Assembly (NCBI RefSeq): GCF_003610465.1 | Contig: NZ_RAQI01000002.1 | Coordinates: 1 to 64,000 of the forward strand | Source: Xenorhabdus ehlersii | GTDB lineage: Bacteria > Pseudomonadota > Gammaproteobacteria > Enterobacterales > Enterobacteriaceae | Length of the DNA: 64,000 nucleotides | Direction of reading: 5' to 3' | Part shown: piece by piece, positions 18,501 through 26,371 of the stretch | How positions within the stretch are numbered: the first letter of the stretch is position 1 | How the letters are laid out: each line of letters begins with the position of its first letter | Notes under the pieces: generated by a model | What the model was told of the DNA's origin: nothing | The model's input: the letters and a program-made list of their open reading frames with translations, nothing else | Databases searched by the model: none | Position numbers and translations under genes: made by a program

Positions 18501-21500
18501 TGGGTATATTCCGCGAGGGTCGTCAGATGCTGTTGCTGGGTGAGTACACACGGGCTTCTGGTATCTTGCAGAATAAACTGCACTCGCTCCGGTGGATATT
18601 CAGGGGAAATGGGCACATAAGCACCACCGGCTTTCAGCACCGCCAGGATACTGATAACCATTTCAAAACTGCGGTCAAGATAGAGAGCGATAGGGGTGTC
18701 TGCTCGCAGAGGGGCATAACGTTCTCGAATAACACTGGCCAACTGATTTGCCTGCTGATTTAGCTGTTGATAGGTCAGTTTTTTCCCCTCAACCACCAGC
18801 GCCACGTTATCCGGCGTCTTTTCTGCCTGAGCCTCAAACAGTTGCGGCAAGGTGTTATCTTGCGGGTAAGGGGCATCGGTTTGGTTCCAGGTGTGCAGCA
18901 GGGTATAGCGCTCTTCCTCACTGAGGAACCGGAGGGCAGTATGCGGCTGGTGTGGATCACAGGCCACAGCGTGCAGGATGCGTTCAAGCTGACGAAGCAA
19001 GCGCAGGGCTTGTTTATCTGTCAACCAGTCTTCTCCATAACCCAATTTGACAGTGAGACAATTATCTTGTTCATAGGCCATCAGTGATAATGGATAATCG
19101 GTTTTTTCGATGGCCTGGCGGAATATCAGGGTGTTTTCAATCCCTGCCTTATTTTCGCTTGCCACAGGGACGGGGTAATTTTCAAAGACAAACAAGCTAT
19201 GGAATAGCCGTTCCCCGTCGGATTGCAAACTGGCCAGTGAGACGGCGCTGTGACTGTTGAGTGCGGCGATATCTTTCTGTATAGCTTGTAAGACGCTAAT
19301 CACCCTGTTGGTTTTATGCCACTGCACTATTAATGGCAAGGTATTAATATACAGGCCGACACTGGACTCAATACCGTCCACCGGTACATCGCGTCCGGAG
19401 ACGGTGGTGCCGACAATAGTCTGTTCATCTCCGGTATAGCTGTGCAGTAATTTATGCCAGGCAAATTGCAGTACCACATTCAGGGTAATGCCTTGTTCAC
19501 GGCACACATCCCTAAGTTGCGTATAATCACCTCCCTTTACAGTAAGCGCCTGTTCAGCCGGTTTTTCGATGGTTTTTATCTGTGTCAGATTAACATGATG
19601 ATTTAACAGGGATGATAGATTATTGGTTCCCTGGAAATGTGTTTTGCGTTCCGCCCAATACCTTTCTGACTCAGCCAGATGCCCCAGATAGTATTGCTGG
19701 GTTGCCAGATAAGCGTGCTCCACTACGATCTGAGGTTTCTGTCCTTGTACCAGCATGTCGTAATACTCGTGCACAGTCTGTAATAAAATCGGGCCACTCC
19801 AGCCATCAGTAATAGTGTGGTGTTGGGTGATCAGCACCGTTATCAGTTGTTCACTCTGTTTAATTAAGGTAAATCGGATTAATCCGGGCTGCTGTAAATT
19901 AAAAGGCAGAGTACGGTCATGTTGTTGGATCGCTTCAATCTCTTTGTTTCGTTCTTCTTCTGGTAATTGGCTGATATCTTTAAGCTCGAAGTTCGCCGAA
20001 TTAATACTGGCACCTGTGGTTACAATCTGCAAAATTTCCCCTTCCCAATCAAATGCTGTTCTGAGGATAGGAAAGCGCAGTGAAGCCAGCGACCAGGCTT
20101 GCTGATAGGCGGCAAGGTTGAGTTGGGTGTGATAATCCAACAACAGTTGCACACGATAGGCATCATCCTGTGGTTGAGCCAGATGATGATAAATAAATCC
20201 CTGCTGCAAACTGGTGGCGGGATACAGGGTTTCCACCTGATAGCTTTGTTGCAAACGATTTAAGCGTTCAATTGAAACCGCTTTAAATTCATAATCACTG
20301 GGCGTTCTCACACTACCCAATTGAGCCTGTTTTTGGCCGGTGGTGATAACACTATTGAGTGCTTGCTCAAAGGCGGTGATAAACATTTGTGTTTGGGTTG
20401 ATGGTAAGCGAGACAGTATACTGAATTGCAGTTTTCCTGCCTGAATTGCGCCATTGATATCCAGCAGTAAATGGCTAATGTTCTCGTTGGCGATCATTGA
20501 ACCACAGTCTTCGTTGGTCAGCGCCCAATCCTGATGGTTAATGTGTCCGGCCTCACCCCCCAATTGCCCAAGGTAATTAAAGCTGATAGCTGGCAAATTC
20601 TCTGATAAGTATCCGGCCTGACGTAACGCCCCATAACCGATGCCTTTGTTCGGTACGGCCCGCAGCATTTCTTTGGTGTGAATAATGGTTTCCGCGACAT
20701 CGGCTTGCATTGTCAGACGAACAGGATAAGTGGTTGTAAACCAGCCCACAGTTTCGGAGACATCCAGAGCACTGTCGATAGTTTCCCGCCCATGCCCCTC
20801 GAGAGTAATGAGGTTTACCGTACGAGAGAATGTTGTCTGCAATGCCTGTGTGAGGGCACTAAGCAGTAAGTCGTTAATTTCAGTGTGATAACCTAAGTTA
20901 GCCTCATGCAACAGAGTGTTTGTCAGTTTAGTTGATAAACTCAGTTGATGCGTGTTGAGTTCTCCCGTCACCGGATAAGTTTTTCCCCCCGCCATGACGC
21001 CCTGCCAGTAGGGCACTTCGTCTTGATGTTGTATGGCATAGCGATGGACAGCAGCAACCCATTGCCGATAACTGCTGGTTTTCGGTGGCAGCGCTGTTCC
21101 CTGTAGTAGCAGGCGTATATTTTCAGCAATAATCCGCCACGACACCACGTCAATAATCAGGTGATGAAATGCGAAGAATAAACGGGCGCTGCCATCAGCA
21201 TATCCGGTCAGATGAGCGGTTTGCCATAAAGGTCCCGTGCAATAGTTAAAGCCACTTTGCCATTGGGTCAGTTGCTGGTGATTTAACTCACTGAAATCAC
21301 AATGCTGTAATGTGGGTAACCAGGGCGGCATTTCTGCGGGGTAGCACTGACGATAACCTTGTTCGGTGTCAACAAAATGGACACGTAACATATCATGTCG
21401 TTCAGCCAGTGCGATCAGCGCCTGTTCAATAGCAGCGTGACTGATATTGCCTGGCAGTCGGATCATAAATGCCTGATTCCAATGGTGCGGACATGGCAGG

Positions 21501-24500
21501 TTCTGGTTGAAGAAATCCTGCTGGATAGGCAACAGATCAAATTCCCCGTTTAATAATCCCTGTTCTGCCACCACAGTTACCGGAGATGGTGTTTGTGTCA
21601 GCAGTTGCGCTAACCGTGCTACTGTTGGTGCTTCAAAAATCGATTTGACTTGCAGGGAGAAACCGATCTGCCGCAGTTTGGAGACCAACTGGATACTGAC
21701 AATCGAGTCGCCACCGATACGGAAGAAGTTATCCTCAATGCTGATCCGTTCTAATCCTAAAACGTCTTGCCAAAGCGTGCACAATCGGGTTTCCAACTCA
21801 GTGCGTGGCGCTATATAAAGCTCTCGGTCTTCCCACTCAGGATCTGGCAAAGCATGGCGATCGAGCTTGCCGTTGATAGTCAAGGGAATGGCATCAATGC
21901 GGGTAAAGCTGGCGGGTATCATGTACTCCGGCAGGTGAGTTGACAGATGCTCTATCAGAGTGTCATTGGTCAAGGCTTCGTCGGTAACCAGGTAAGCCGC
22001 CAGTGCTTTATGGCCCACATGCTCTCGGTCGATCACTACTGCCTGCTTCACTTGTGGGTGAGAAGACAAGGCTGTTTCGATTTCACCCGGTTCAATGCGG
22101 TAACCACGAATTTTGACCTGAAAATCATAGCGTCCCAGATATTCCAGGTTACCGTCCGGCAGCCAGCGTACCCGATCACCGGTTTTGTACAGGCGAGTAT
22201 AACCCCGGGCTTTGTCTTCGTCTGTGGCAAACGGATTTTCCACAAAACGCTCGACGGTCAGATCTGGACGATTCCGATACCCCCTTGCCAGCCCTGCACC
22301 GCCAATATACAACTCACCAGGGGCGCCAATGGGAGACAGTTTGCCATAATGATTAAGGACATACAGGCGGGTGTTATGATGTGCTTTGCCAATGGGGATA
22401 TTGCCACTCATTTCATCGGTTACATCAAGGTGAGTAATATCATTTGTTGTTTCTGTAGGACCATAAAGGTTAATTAAGGTACTCGAATGACTATTTATAG
22501 ATCTAAACGTGTTGACATGGGACATCGTCAACGCCTCTCCGCCACACAGAACATAACGGATAGTGCCGGGTAACAGCTGCCCTAAGTCCCGCAGCGTTTG
22601 GCAGAAAGCACCTAACATGGACGGGACAAATTGCACCACCGTCACGCCAGTTTTCTGTATCAGTTGATATAAGGCCTCAGGCTGTTTATGGACATCCGGT
22701 GAGGGCAGCACGATACTGGCGCCAAAACAGTTCGCTGCAATCAACTCCCAGACTGAAGCATCAAAGGTATAAGGGATTTGTTGCAGGATCTTATCCGATG
22801 CACTTAATGGATATTGGGATTGCATCCAACACAGGTGATTGATGACGTTTCGGTGAGTCAACTCAACGCCTTTCGGCTGTCCGGTTGTCCCGGAGGTGTA
22901 GATGATGTAGGCCAAATCAGTACTTTTGTTCACTGGCACTAAATTTTCCACTGCTTGGTCTTGGGTGACTGTGCAGTCATCTGTGGCTATCAGCGCTGGC
23001 TGAATTGGCAAAGTGTGGGTATGTTTCTCCAGTGTTGTCAGGTGCCGCTGTTGGGTTAGCACGCACAGGCTTCCGGTATCTGCCAGAATAAATTGAACTC
23101 GTTCCGGTGGATATTCAGGAGAGATCGGTACATAAGCGCCACCGGCTTTCAGTACCGCCAGGATACTGACTACCATCTCCAGACTGCGGTCGAGGTAGAG
23201 AGCGATTGGTGTATCGGCTTGCATCGGTGCATTGCATTGCCGCTGGCAGTGTTCACGTATCACAACGGCGAGCTGGTTTGCCTGTTCGTTGAGTTGACGA
23301 TAGGTCAGGGTTTTCTCCTCAAATACCAGCGCCACGTTATTCGGTGTTCTTTCTGCCTGTGCCTCGAACAGTTGCTGTAAGATTTTATCCTGTGGGTAGG
23401 ATGCATCAGTCTGGTTCCAACTGTGTAATAGGGTGTGACACTCCTGTTCTAATAAGATAGGTAATTCATTGACGAATAAAGAAGGTGTGTTAAGTAAAGC
23501 AGTCAATAAGTTCTGCAATCGCGCAAGTATTTGTTTTACATCTTGCTCACTAAAATATTCCCGTAAATAATCTATCGCTATTGTTAGCTCCTGATCATAT
23601 CCAAAGTCTTGCAAGCGAAAAACGATAGGATCAGTGTTAAATCCCCCATCTACAATATAATGCTGCGCCTGATTGATTTCAGATGCTGATTCTGAAAGCC
23701 TTTCATAGAATATAAATATATTAGGTAAAGCAATGCCATGGTTATTGGCCATGCGAATCAAGTGAGAACGAGGGAACTGGCCGTGGTGATAACTCTCTTT
23801 TAGCGCTAATTCTATTACCTTAATCTGTTCAGTGACACTGATTGTGTGAGAAACATGGCAATGTACCGGATAGATATTTGTCTGCATCCCTACGACATAT
23901 TTCTCTGATTTTGTCCTTCTGCCATGAGTAATGGTATTAAATGTTAATTCCTGTTGCCCTGTCAGTTCTGACATCATAATGATAACTAAGCTCGAAAAGA
24001 CAGCAAGAAAGTTCGTTTTATTTTTTTCACAAAAAGCAAGTAAATCAGCTTTAATTGAAAACGGTAATACCAACATGTCGTTACGGGAACCCCTATTCTG
24101 ATAACAAGGAGTTAATTGATGGATATCGTTTTTTGTTAAAAAATCATACCAGTGGTTTTTATCTTTTTCATAATAAGAAGAAGTCAGATATTCTTTTGCT
24201 TTTTCTATGTTATCTAAATATTGTGGAATTTCTGCTAACCAGGCTGTTGATGCTCCACTTTTCAGACATGCATATAATTTATGGGTATATTCATGTAACC
24301 GAAATAAACCAACCCCATCAATCATAATATGATGGAATTTAGTGAAGAAGTAGTGTTTCTCGTTCGTAATACGAAGCAATGAGGCTTGGTATAAGGACGC
24401 ATTTGGAAAGTTAATGGGAATATCTATCTGCTGCTGCATCCAAAGTTTTGCTTTTTTTTCAGGATTAGGCTGCATTGTAAAATCATGGAATATGACTAAT

Positions 24501-24766
24501 TCAGTATTACTCTGATTCTGAATATATTGGGTTGCTTCATTATCCGAATTAACGGATATGCGTAACCTCAACATATCAACATGTTGGTATAGTAATCGCC
24601 AAACTTGTTGCAAGATGACGATATCAACTTCACCTTCCATCAAGGTATACCAGCCCAGGTTGTGTAACGGCTTGTTTTCATGAAAGGTTTGCTCATAAAA
24701 CACATCCTCTTGAGCGGGATGAAGGTTATATAAGTTCGAATTCAACGAACCTTCAAGTGTTCTCAT
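12545..24766 (-). CDS. Trimodular non-ribosomal peptide synthetase with starter condensation domain (first NRPS of the operon)
   Basis: This 4073-aa enzyme starts the peptide. Approximate order: starter-type C domain 1-440 (HHIMIDG ~144) with no module before it, predicting N-acylation of residue 1; A1 (TSGTTG ~622); T (GGDS ~1018); E (HHLIIDVVSW ~1201); C (DCL, HHTITDGW ~1649); A2 (~2127); T (GGNS ~2509); C (LCL, HHIAIDGW ~2691); A3 (~3180); T (GGDS ~3562); E (HHLIIDAVSW ~3748); short charged and hydrophobic tail ending KKTILDI. Aligned to GrsA, A1 reads DAWQLGLNDK (closest to the Gln-type DAWQFGLIDK) and A2 and A3 read DASTVAAVCK (Tyr-like). Epimerases follow modules 1 and 3, and the condensation domains after them are of the DCL type, so predicted stereochemistry is internally consistent. 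The first ~440 codons are AT-rich. No good Shine-Dalgarno precedes the chosen ATG. Confidence 0.95.
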   Translation of the reverse strand: MRTLEGSLNSNLYNLHPAQEDVFYEQTFHENKPLHNLGWYTLMEGEVDIVILQQVWRLLYQHVDMLRLRISVNSDNEATQYIQNQSNTELVIFHDFTMQPNPEKKAKLWMQQQIDIPINFPNASLYQASLLRITNEKHYFFTKFHHIMIDGVGLFRLHEYTHKLYACLKSGASTAWLAEIPQYLDNIEKAKEYLTSSYYEKDKNHWYDFLTKNDIHQLTPCYQNRGSRNDMLVLPFSIKADLLAFCEKNKTNFLAVFSSLVIIMMSELTGQQELTFNTITHGRRTKSEKYVVGMQTNIYPVHCHVSHTISVTEQIKVIELALKESYHHGQFPRSHLIRMANNHGIALPNIFIFYERLSESASEINQAQHYIVDGGFNTDPIVFRLQDFGYDQELTIAIDYLREYFSEQDVKQILARLQNLLTALLNTPSLFVNELPILLEQECHTLLHSWNQTDASYPQDKILQQLFEAQAERTPNNVALVFEEKTLTYRQLNEQANQLAVVIREHCQRQCNAPMQADTPIALYLDRSLEMVVSILAVLKAGGAYVPISPEYPPERVQFILADTGSLCVLTQQRHLTTLEKHTHTLPIQPALIATDDCTVTQDQAVENLVPVNKSTDLAYIIYTSGTTGQPKGVELTHRNVINHLCWMQSQYPLSASDKILQQIPYTFDASVWELIAANCFGASIVLPSPDVHKQPEALYQLIQKTGVTVVQFVPSMLGAFCQTLRDLGQLLPGTIRYVLCGGEALTMSHVNTFRSINSHSSTLINLYGPTETTNDITHLDVTDEMSGNIPIGKAHHNTRLYVLNHYGKLSPIGAPGELYIGGAGLARGYRNRPDLTVERFVENPFATDEDKARGYTRLYKTGDRVRWLPDGNLEYLGRYDFQVKIRGYRIEPGEIETALSSHPQVKQAVVIDREHVGHKALAAYLVTDEALTNDTLIEHLSTHLPEYMIPASFTRIDAIPLTINGKLDRHALPDPEWEDRELYIAPRTELETRLCTLWQDVLGLERISIEDNFFRIGGDSIVSIQLVSKLRQIGFSLQVKSIFEAPTVARLAQLLTQTPSPVTVVAEQGLLNGEFDLLPIQQDFFNQNLPCPHHWNQAFMIRLPGNISHAAIEQALIALAERHDMLRVHFVDTEQGYRQCYPAEMPPWLPTLQHCDFSELNHQQLTQWQSGFNYCTGPLWQTAHLTGYADGSARLFFAFHHLIIDVVSWRIIAENIRLLLQGTALPPKTSSYRQWVAAVHRYAIQHQDEVPYWQGVMAGGKTYPVTGELNTHQLSLSTKLTNTLLHEANLGYHTEINDLLLSALTQALQTTFSRTVNLITLEGHGRETIDSALDVSETVGWFTTTYPVRLTMQADVAETIIHTKEMLRAVPNKGIGYGALRQAGYLSENLPAISFNYLGQLGGEAGHINHQDWALTNEDCGSMIANENISHLLLDINGAIQAGKLQFSILSRLPSTQTQMFITAFEQALNSVITTGQKQAQLGSVRTPSDYEFKAVSIERLNRLQQSYQVETLYPATSLQQGFIYHHLAQPQDDAYRVQLLLDYHTQLNLAAYQQAWSLASLRFPILRTAFDWEGEILQIVTTGASINSANFELKDISQLPEEERNKEIEAIQQHDRTLPFNLQQPGLIRFTLIKQSEQLITVLITQHHTITDGWSGPILLQTVHEYYDMLVQGQKPQIVVEHAYLATQQYYLGHLAESERYWAERKTHFQGTNNLSSLLNHHVNLTQIKTIEKPAEQALTVKGGDYTQLRDVCREQGITLNVVLQFAWHKLLHSYTGDEQTIVGTTVSGRDVPVDGIESSVGLYINTLPLIVQWHKTNRVISVLQAIQKDIAALNSHSAVSLASLQSDGERLFHSLFVFENYPVPVASENKAGIENTLIFRQAIEKTDYPLSLMAYEQDNCLTVKLGYGEDWLTDKQALRLLRQLERILHAVACDPHQPHTALRFLSEEERYTLLHTWNQTDAPYPQDNTLPQLFEAQAEKTPDNVALVVEGKKLTYQQLNQQANQLASVIRERYAPLRADTPIALYLDRSFEMVISILAVLKAGGAYVPISPEYPPERVQFILQDTRSPCVLTQQQHLTTLAEYTQALAESPILIAADDQIITTGRTVENLPPINNPTDLAYIIYTSGTTGQPKGVMIAHKNVAHLVAAQAELFDITKRKKTLMFAAYVFDASVSELFLSLLNGLTVYLCSETERNAPAVAHLIQREGIELATLPPAMLKILIGTELPSLQLLVTAGESPSADFLDYFSYHSGVLNAYGPTEVTVCASGKHYQHGEAASNIGKAINNVRLYVLDSHNNLSPIGAPGELYIGGAGLARGYLNRPELTAERFVKNPFATAEDKARGYTRLYKTGDLVRWLPTGELEYLGRNDFQVKIRGYRIELGEIENALTSHPQVKQAVVIDREREGHKALVAYLVTDGEVSDDALITHLSLHLPDYMLPASFTRIESVPLTLNGKRDRRALPAPVWGNRDSYMAPRNALETRLCAVWQEVLGLERIGIEDNFFRIGGNSLTAIKLTAAIRQTLAMDVSLTQLFELKTIAGLATQMGQPADTVIPHLALEHYPLSFAQERMLFIEQFEQGTDAYHIPYLVQLDNDTCLPLLETAINRLAERHTIIRTVYRHHDDGQNDQQVLDRSLVIRSVAPCDDIDTLLDTVRTEITTPFDLTTEPSLRLCHYSMADKHYFLMLWHHIAIDGWAFDIFMHELAEIYQALLAGRDSRLPALDIAYGDYAAWQREYLQGDVRERQLTYWRHTLAHYETLALPTDHPRPAQVNYQGKDFNFTLDAALSDQLRTLAKNQETTPYTVLLSGFYVTLAKLSGQNDIVLGTPTDNRHHAQTQSLIGMFVNSLVLRAQLAQTDSVATLIKQTHQLLADAKAHQDMPFEQLVDALTIERDTARHPIFQVMFGLQSFGEHQPETRLPFHPVTLDESLYSPAKFDLSLFLSEGQPAITGCLNYAVSLFNETTMARLAGIYQRVLTAFVADPQQSLAGIDILSAPERHTLLHTWNQTDAPYPQNNTLPQLFEAQAEKTPDNVALVFEGETLSYRQLNQRANQLAGVIRERYQQRNTVPLQADIPIALYLDRSLAMVISILAVLKAGGAYVPISPEYPPERVQFILQDTGSPCVLTQQRHLTTLTEYTQALTEPPILITADDRTTTAGYTVENLVPISNPADLAYIIYTSGTTGQPKGVMIAHKNVAHLVAAQAELFDITKRKKALMFAAYVFDASVSELFLSLLNGLTVYLCSETERNAPAVAHLIQREGIELATLPPAILKVLIGTELPSLQLLVTAGESPSSDFLDYFSYHSGVLNAYGPTEVTVCATGKHYQHGEIASNIGKAINNVRLYVLDSHCNLSPIGVPGELYIGGAGLARGYLNRPELTAERFVPNPFATAEDRACGYTRLYKTGDLVRWLPNGELEYLGRNDFQVKIRGYRIELGEIETALATHPQVKQAVVIDREREGHKALVAYLSTDGEVSDDALITHLSLHLPDYMLPASFTRIESVPLTLNGKLDRRALPEPVWGNRDSYIAPRNTLETRLCAIWQEVLGLERVGIEDNFFRIGGDSIVSIQLVSKLRQAGFYLQVKSIFEAPTVARLAQLPTLTSPTVKASAEQGLLSGEFGLLPIQQNFFDLNLPNPHHWNQAFMIQLPGNIKSAEIEQALITLAKRHDMLRTHFIYTENGYRQCYPPEMPSWLPALLHCNISELTQTELHQQLTQWQSGFDYSNGPLWQAAYLTGYADGSTRLFFAFHHLIIDAVSWRIIAEDMRLLLQGMTLPSKTSSYRQWVTSVHHYAQQHQDEVPYWQQVIAGNDINPELDKTTYHLLDLSAEMTDILLHEANAGYSTEINDLLLSALTLALQGTFSQSVNYIVLEGHGRETIDNTLDISETVGWFTTQYPVRLAMQTDIAETIIHTKEMLRAVPNKGIGYGALRQTGHLSGNLPAISFNYLGQLGGSCHQDWSLSSDSCGTVIASGNDCHLLLNINGAVQAGKLQFSVDSRLSQAQTAVFITVFEQALNSVITEGQKQAQSGGIKTPSDYGIKSVSIEQLNQLTHRLGCVKNENSPLYPEKKTILDI
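15093..17803. repeat. Large direct duplication, copy 2 (inside NRPS modules 2-3)
   Basis: This is the partner of 2700-5410. Homology continues to the right at a lower level: the C-domain DNA around 19010-19500 is still very close to 6620-7125, interrupted by the divergent A-domain core near 17900-18290. This suggests an older duplication of a whole C-A-T-C-A-T unit, with the 2.6-kb part homogenised recently. Confidence 0.85.
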
Positions 24767-25643
24767 AGTAAATTATACGAATGCATTCCGTTTACAAGTT
24801 ATTTGTAATTCATGATACAAATGAGTAGATTTCAGTGCTTGCCTAACCTTAATTCATTTATGTTTTGGCATTAACATAATTTATTATGTTATATCTGAAC
24901 TTTTACGATTTTTAACATCAGGTTACTATTTTATTTAATAGGTATTAGCATGATCTATCATGGTATCACTACAGCTAATCTCGCAATCTTTCAGCATTCC
25001 CCCTCATTTTAAATAGTTAATATTGTTTGTCCAAGGTTTAAAATTTTATTTTTTGTCTATTTAAGTGTATATCTTCGGCACTTATCCTGTTTCGCACAGT
25101 TTGTTTTTATTTTCGAGAATAGTCATTATTTTTACCCATTATTCCATGATCATGATTTTATGGTCGTAGTTCTTCAAGTTTCAATAGTGATAGTCATTTG
25201 CATTGAAGTCTATAATATTTTTTATTTGTTATGGTTATGTTTTTTAATTTTCTATGGATATAATGCGATCTGGTTTAGTTTATTTATGGTTACCTGTTGG
25301 TATTTAAATTGCTATTATAGTGTTTTTTATCGCAAAAAATAATTTCCTGTTCTTTTTTATATTGGAGTGAATAATTTCTTTAAGTCATTTTTATGATAAA
25401 TTATTTAAGGTGATTTTTATGGGTGGAAATAATATTGATACATGTGGATAGATTAATGGAATAATCATTTTTATTTTATTGAATAATTCTCTGCCGGATT
25501 TATGCTTTTTTCCCTTATTATTATTCTTTTTCATAAAGAAAAAACACCTCATTTCGTTAATGTATTGTATTTTAACTTATGGTAGATTAAGCGGTTTTTT
25601 TGAAATTTGATCTGTCTTATAAAACTTTGGCTTGGTGAGTAAT
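24767..25643. other. AT-rich 0.9-kb intergenic region upstream of the NRPS operon
   Basis: This divergent spacer lies between the NRPS operon (leftward) and the SMR gene (rightward). It is strikingly AT-rich, with many T and A runs. I see no supportable protein gene: the one hydrophobic reading frame (25160-25342) lacks a ribosome-binding site and looks like low-complexity sequence. It must carry the NRPS promoter and probably regulatory sites. The composition is of the kind H-NS-type silencers bind (inference). Confidence 0.6.
24772..24777 (-). promoter_or_regulatory. TATAAT hexamer immediately upstream of the first NRPS start
   Basis: A perfect TATAAT on the minus strand ends 6 bases before the ATG of the first NRPS gene. 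If it is the real -10, transcription would begin at or next to the start codon, giving a nearly leaderless mRNA, which would fit the absence of a Shine-Dalgarno. No good -35 is visible, so chance in AT-rich DNA is possible. Confidence 0.25.
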
Positions 25644-25976
25644 ATGAATGTATGGGGTTATTTGTTTATCGCGATTTTGTCTGAAGTGATAGCGACAACA
25701 ATGTTAAAAACTGCCGATGGCTTCACCCGATTAGTGCCGTCTATTGTTGTGGTGATGGGATATTGTTTATCATTTTGGGCGTTATCACAAGTTGTAAAAG
25801 TGATGCCTTTGGGGATTGCTTATGCCGTTTGGTCTTGCCTTGGTATCGTTTTAGTCTCTATTGCAGGTATATTTTTATACCAGCAAAAATTGGATTTACC
25901 GGCAATTATCGGTATTCTTCTTATTATTGCAGGTGTTTTAGTCATCAATTTGCTTTCCAAAAGTGCAGGGCATTGA
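25644..25976 (+). CDS. emrE: Small multidrug resistance (SMR) family transporter, EmrE-like
   Basis: This 110-aa inner-membrane protein has four predicted hydrophobic segments and is the size of EmrE. It carries the family signature near the N-terminus (AEVI-like SEVIATTMLK, with the proton/substrate-coupling Glu) and close matches to EmrE at GFTRL, GIAYAVWS and LDLPAIIG. SMR dimers exchange protons for lipophilic cations. The ATG at 25644 is chosen because GGTGAG lies about 6 bases upstream; an in-frame TTG 12 bases earlier would destroy that spacing. It sits between the two biosynthetic regions and 36 bases before a lipoprotein gene in the same direction. A role in exporting a local product is possible but unsupported. 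Confidence 0.9.
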   Translation: MNVWGYLFIAILSEVIATTMLKTADGFTRLVPSIVVVMGYCLSFWALSQVVKVMPLGIAYAVWSCLGIVLVSIAGIFLYQQKLDLPAIIGILLIIAGVLVINLLSKSAGH

Positions 25977-26012
25977 TCTATATCCTAATCCGATAGTTAA
26001 ACTGGAGAAAAT

Positions 26013-26303
26013 ATGCTGTTAAAGCGGGGAGTTATCCTTGTCATGTTGTTGCTGGTAGGTGCTATATTAGCAGGTTGCAGCGGGCATCAAGCAGATACTT
26101 CATCAAGCCGATACAAACATTATCAATATTCTGATTTGGGTATTTATCTGAGTAAAGATGCCAGTGAAAGTTGCTCTGATGCAGGGGGAATTCCGGCATT
26201 AACCAAGCAATTGAATGGTCATCAAATTCCTGTTTGCCAATTGGCGAATGGTCGTCGTTGTAATGAACAGGCTTTGTTAGATGGTGGGTGTACATCCTTT
26301 TAA
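26013..26303 (+). CDS. DUF333-type small lipoprotein
   Basis: This 96-aa protein has a lipoprotein signal peptide: basic start, hydrophobic stretch, lipobox LAGC with the modified Cys at about residue 22. The rest matches the DUF333 pattern, with conserved cysteines and the sequence VCQLANGRRCNEQALLDGGC at the end. Such proteins are found in enterobacteria and are often annotated as putative hemolysins without good support; I know of no defined function. GGAG lies 7 bases before the ATG. The gene follows the SMR gene by 36 bases, so they may be co-transcribed, and it ends at a bidirectional terminator facing the siderophore operon. Confidence 0.85.
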   Translation: MLLKRGVILVMLLLVGAILAGCSGHQADTSSSRYKHYQYSDLGIYLSKDASESCSDAGGIPALTKQLNGHQIPVCQLANGRRCNEQALLDGGCTSF

Positions 26304-26307
26304 TGTA

Positions 26308-26338
26308 GGGAAAACCAGATATCATTCTGGTTTTCCCC
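26308..26338. terminator. Bidirectional Rho-independent terminator
   Basis: A perfect 12-bp stem (GGGAAAACCAGA / TCTGGTTTTCCC) with a 6-nt loop stands between two convergent units: the lipoprotein gene (ending at 26303) and the siderophore operon (ending at 26372). A runs and T runs within the two arms supply the U tract in either direction. Confidence 0.8.
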
Positions 26339-26371
26339 GAAAGTATGATGACTACCTATCCCAATAAGCTT

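Noticed and set aside
21947..22477. 176-residue plus-strand open frame
   Set aside because: Antisense to the A1 domain of the first NRPS; no start signal or family.
785..24766. Repeated sequence considered as CRISPR or mobile repeats
   Set aside because: Repeats are in-frame homologous NRPS domains of hundreds to thousands of bases; there are no short regularly spaced repeats with unique spacers.
25160..25342. 60-residue hydrophobic open frame in the AT-rich spacer
   Set aside because: No ribosome-binding site, low-complexity AT-rich sequence giving chance Phe/Ile/Tyr codons, and no recognisable family.
25632..25643. TTG start four codons upstream for the SMR protein
   Set aside because: The bases serve as the Shine-Dalgarno for the ATG at 25644, which matches the start of EmrE.
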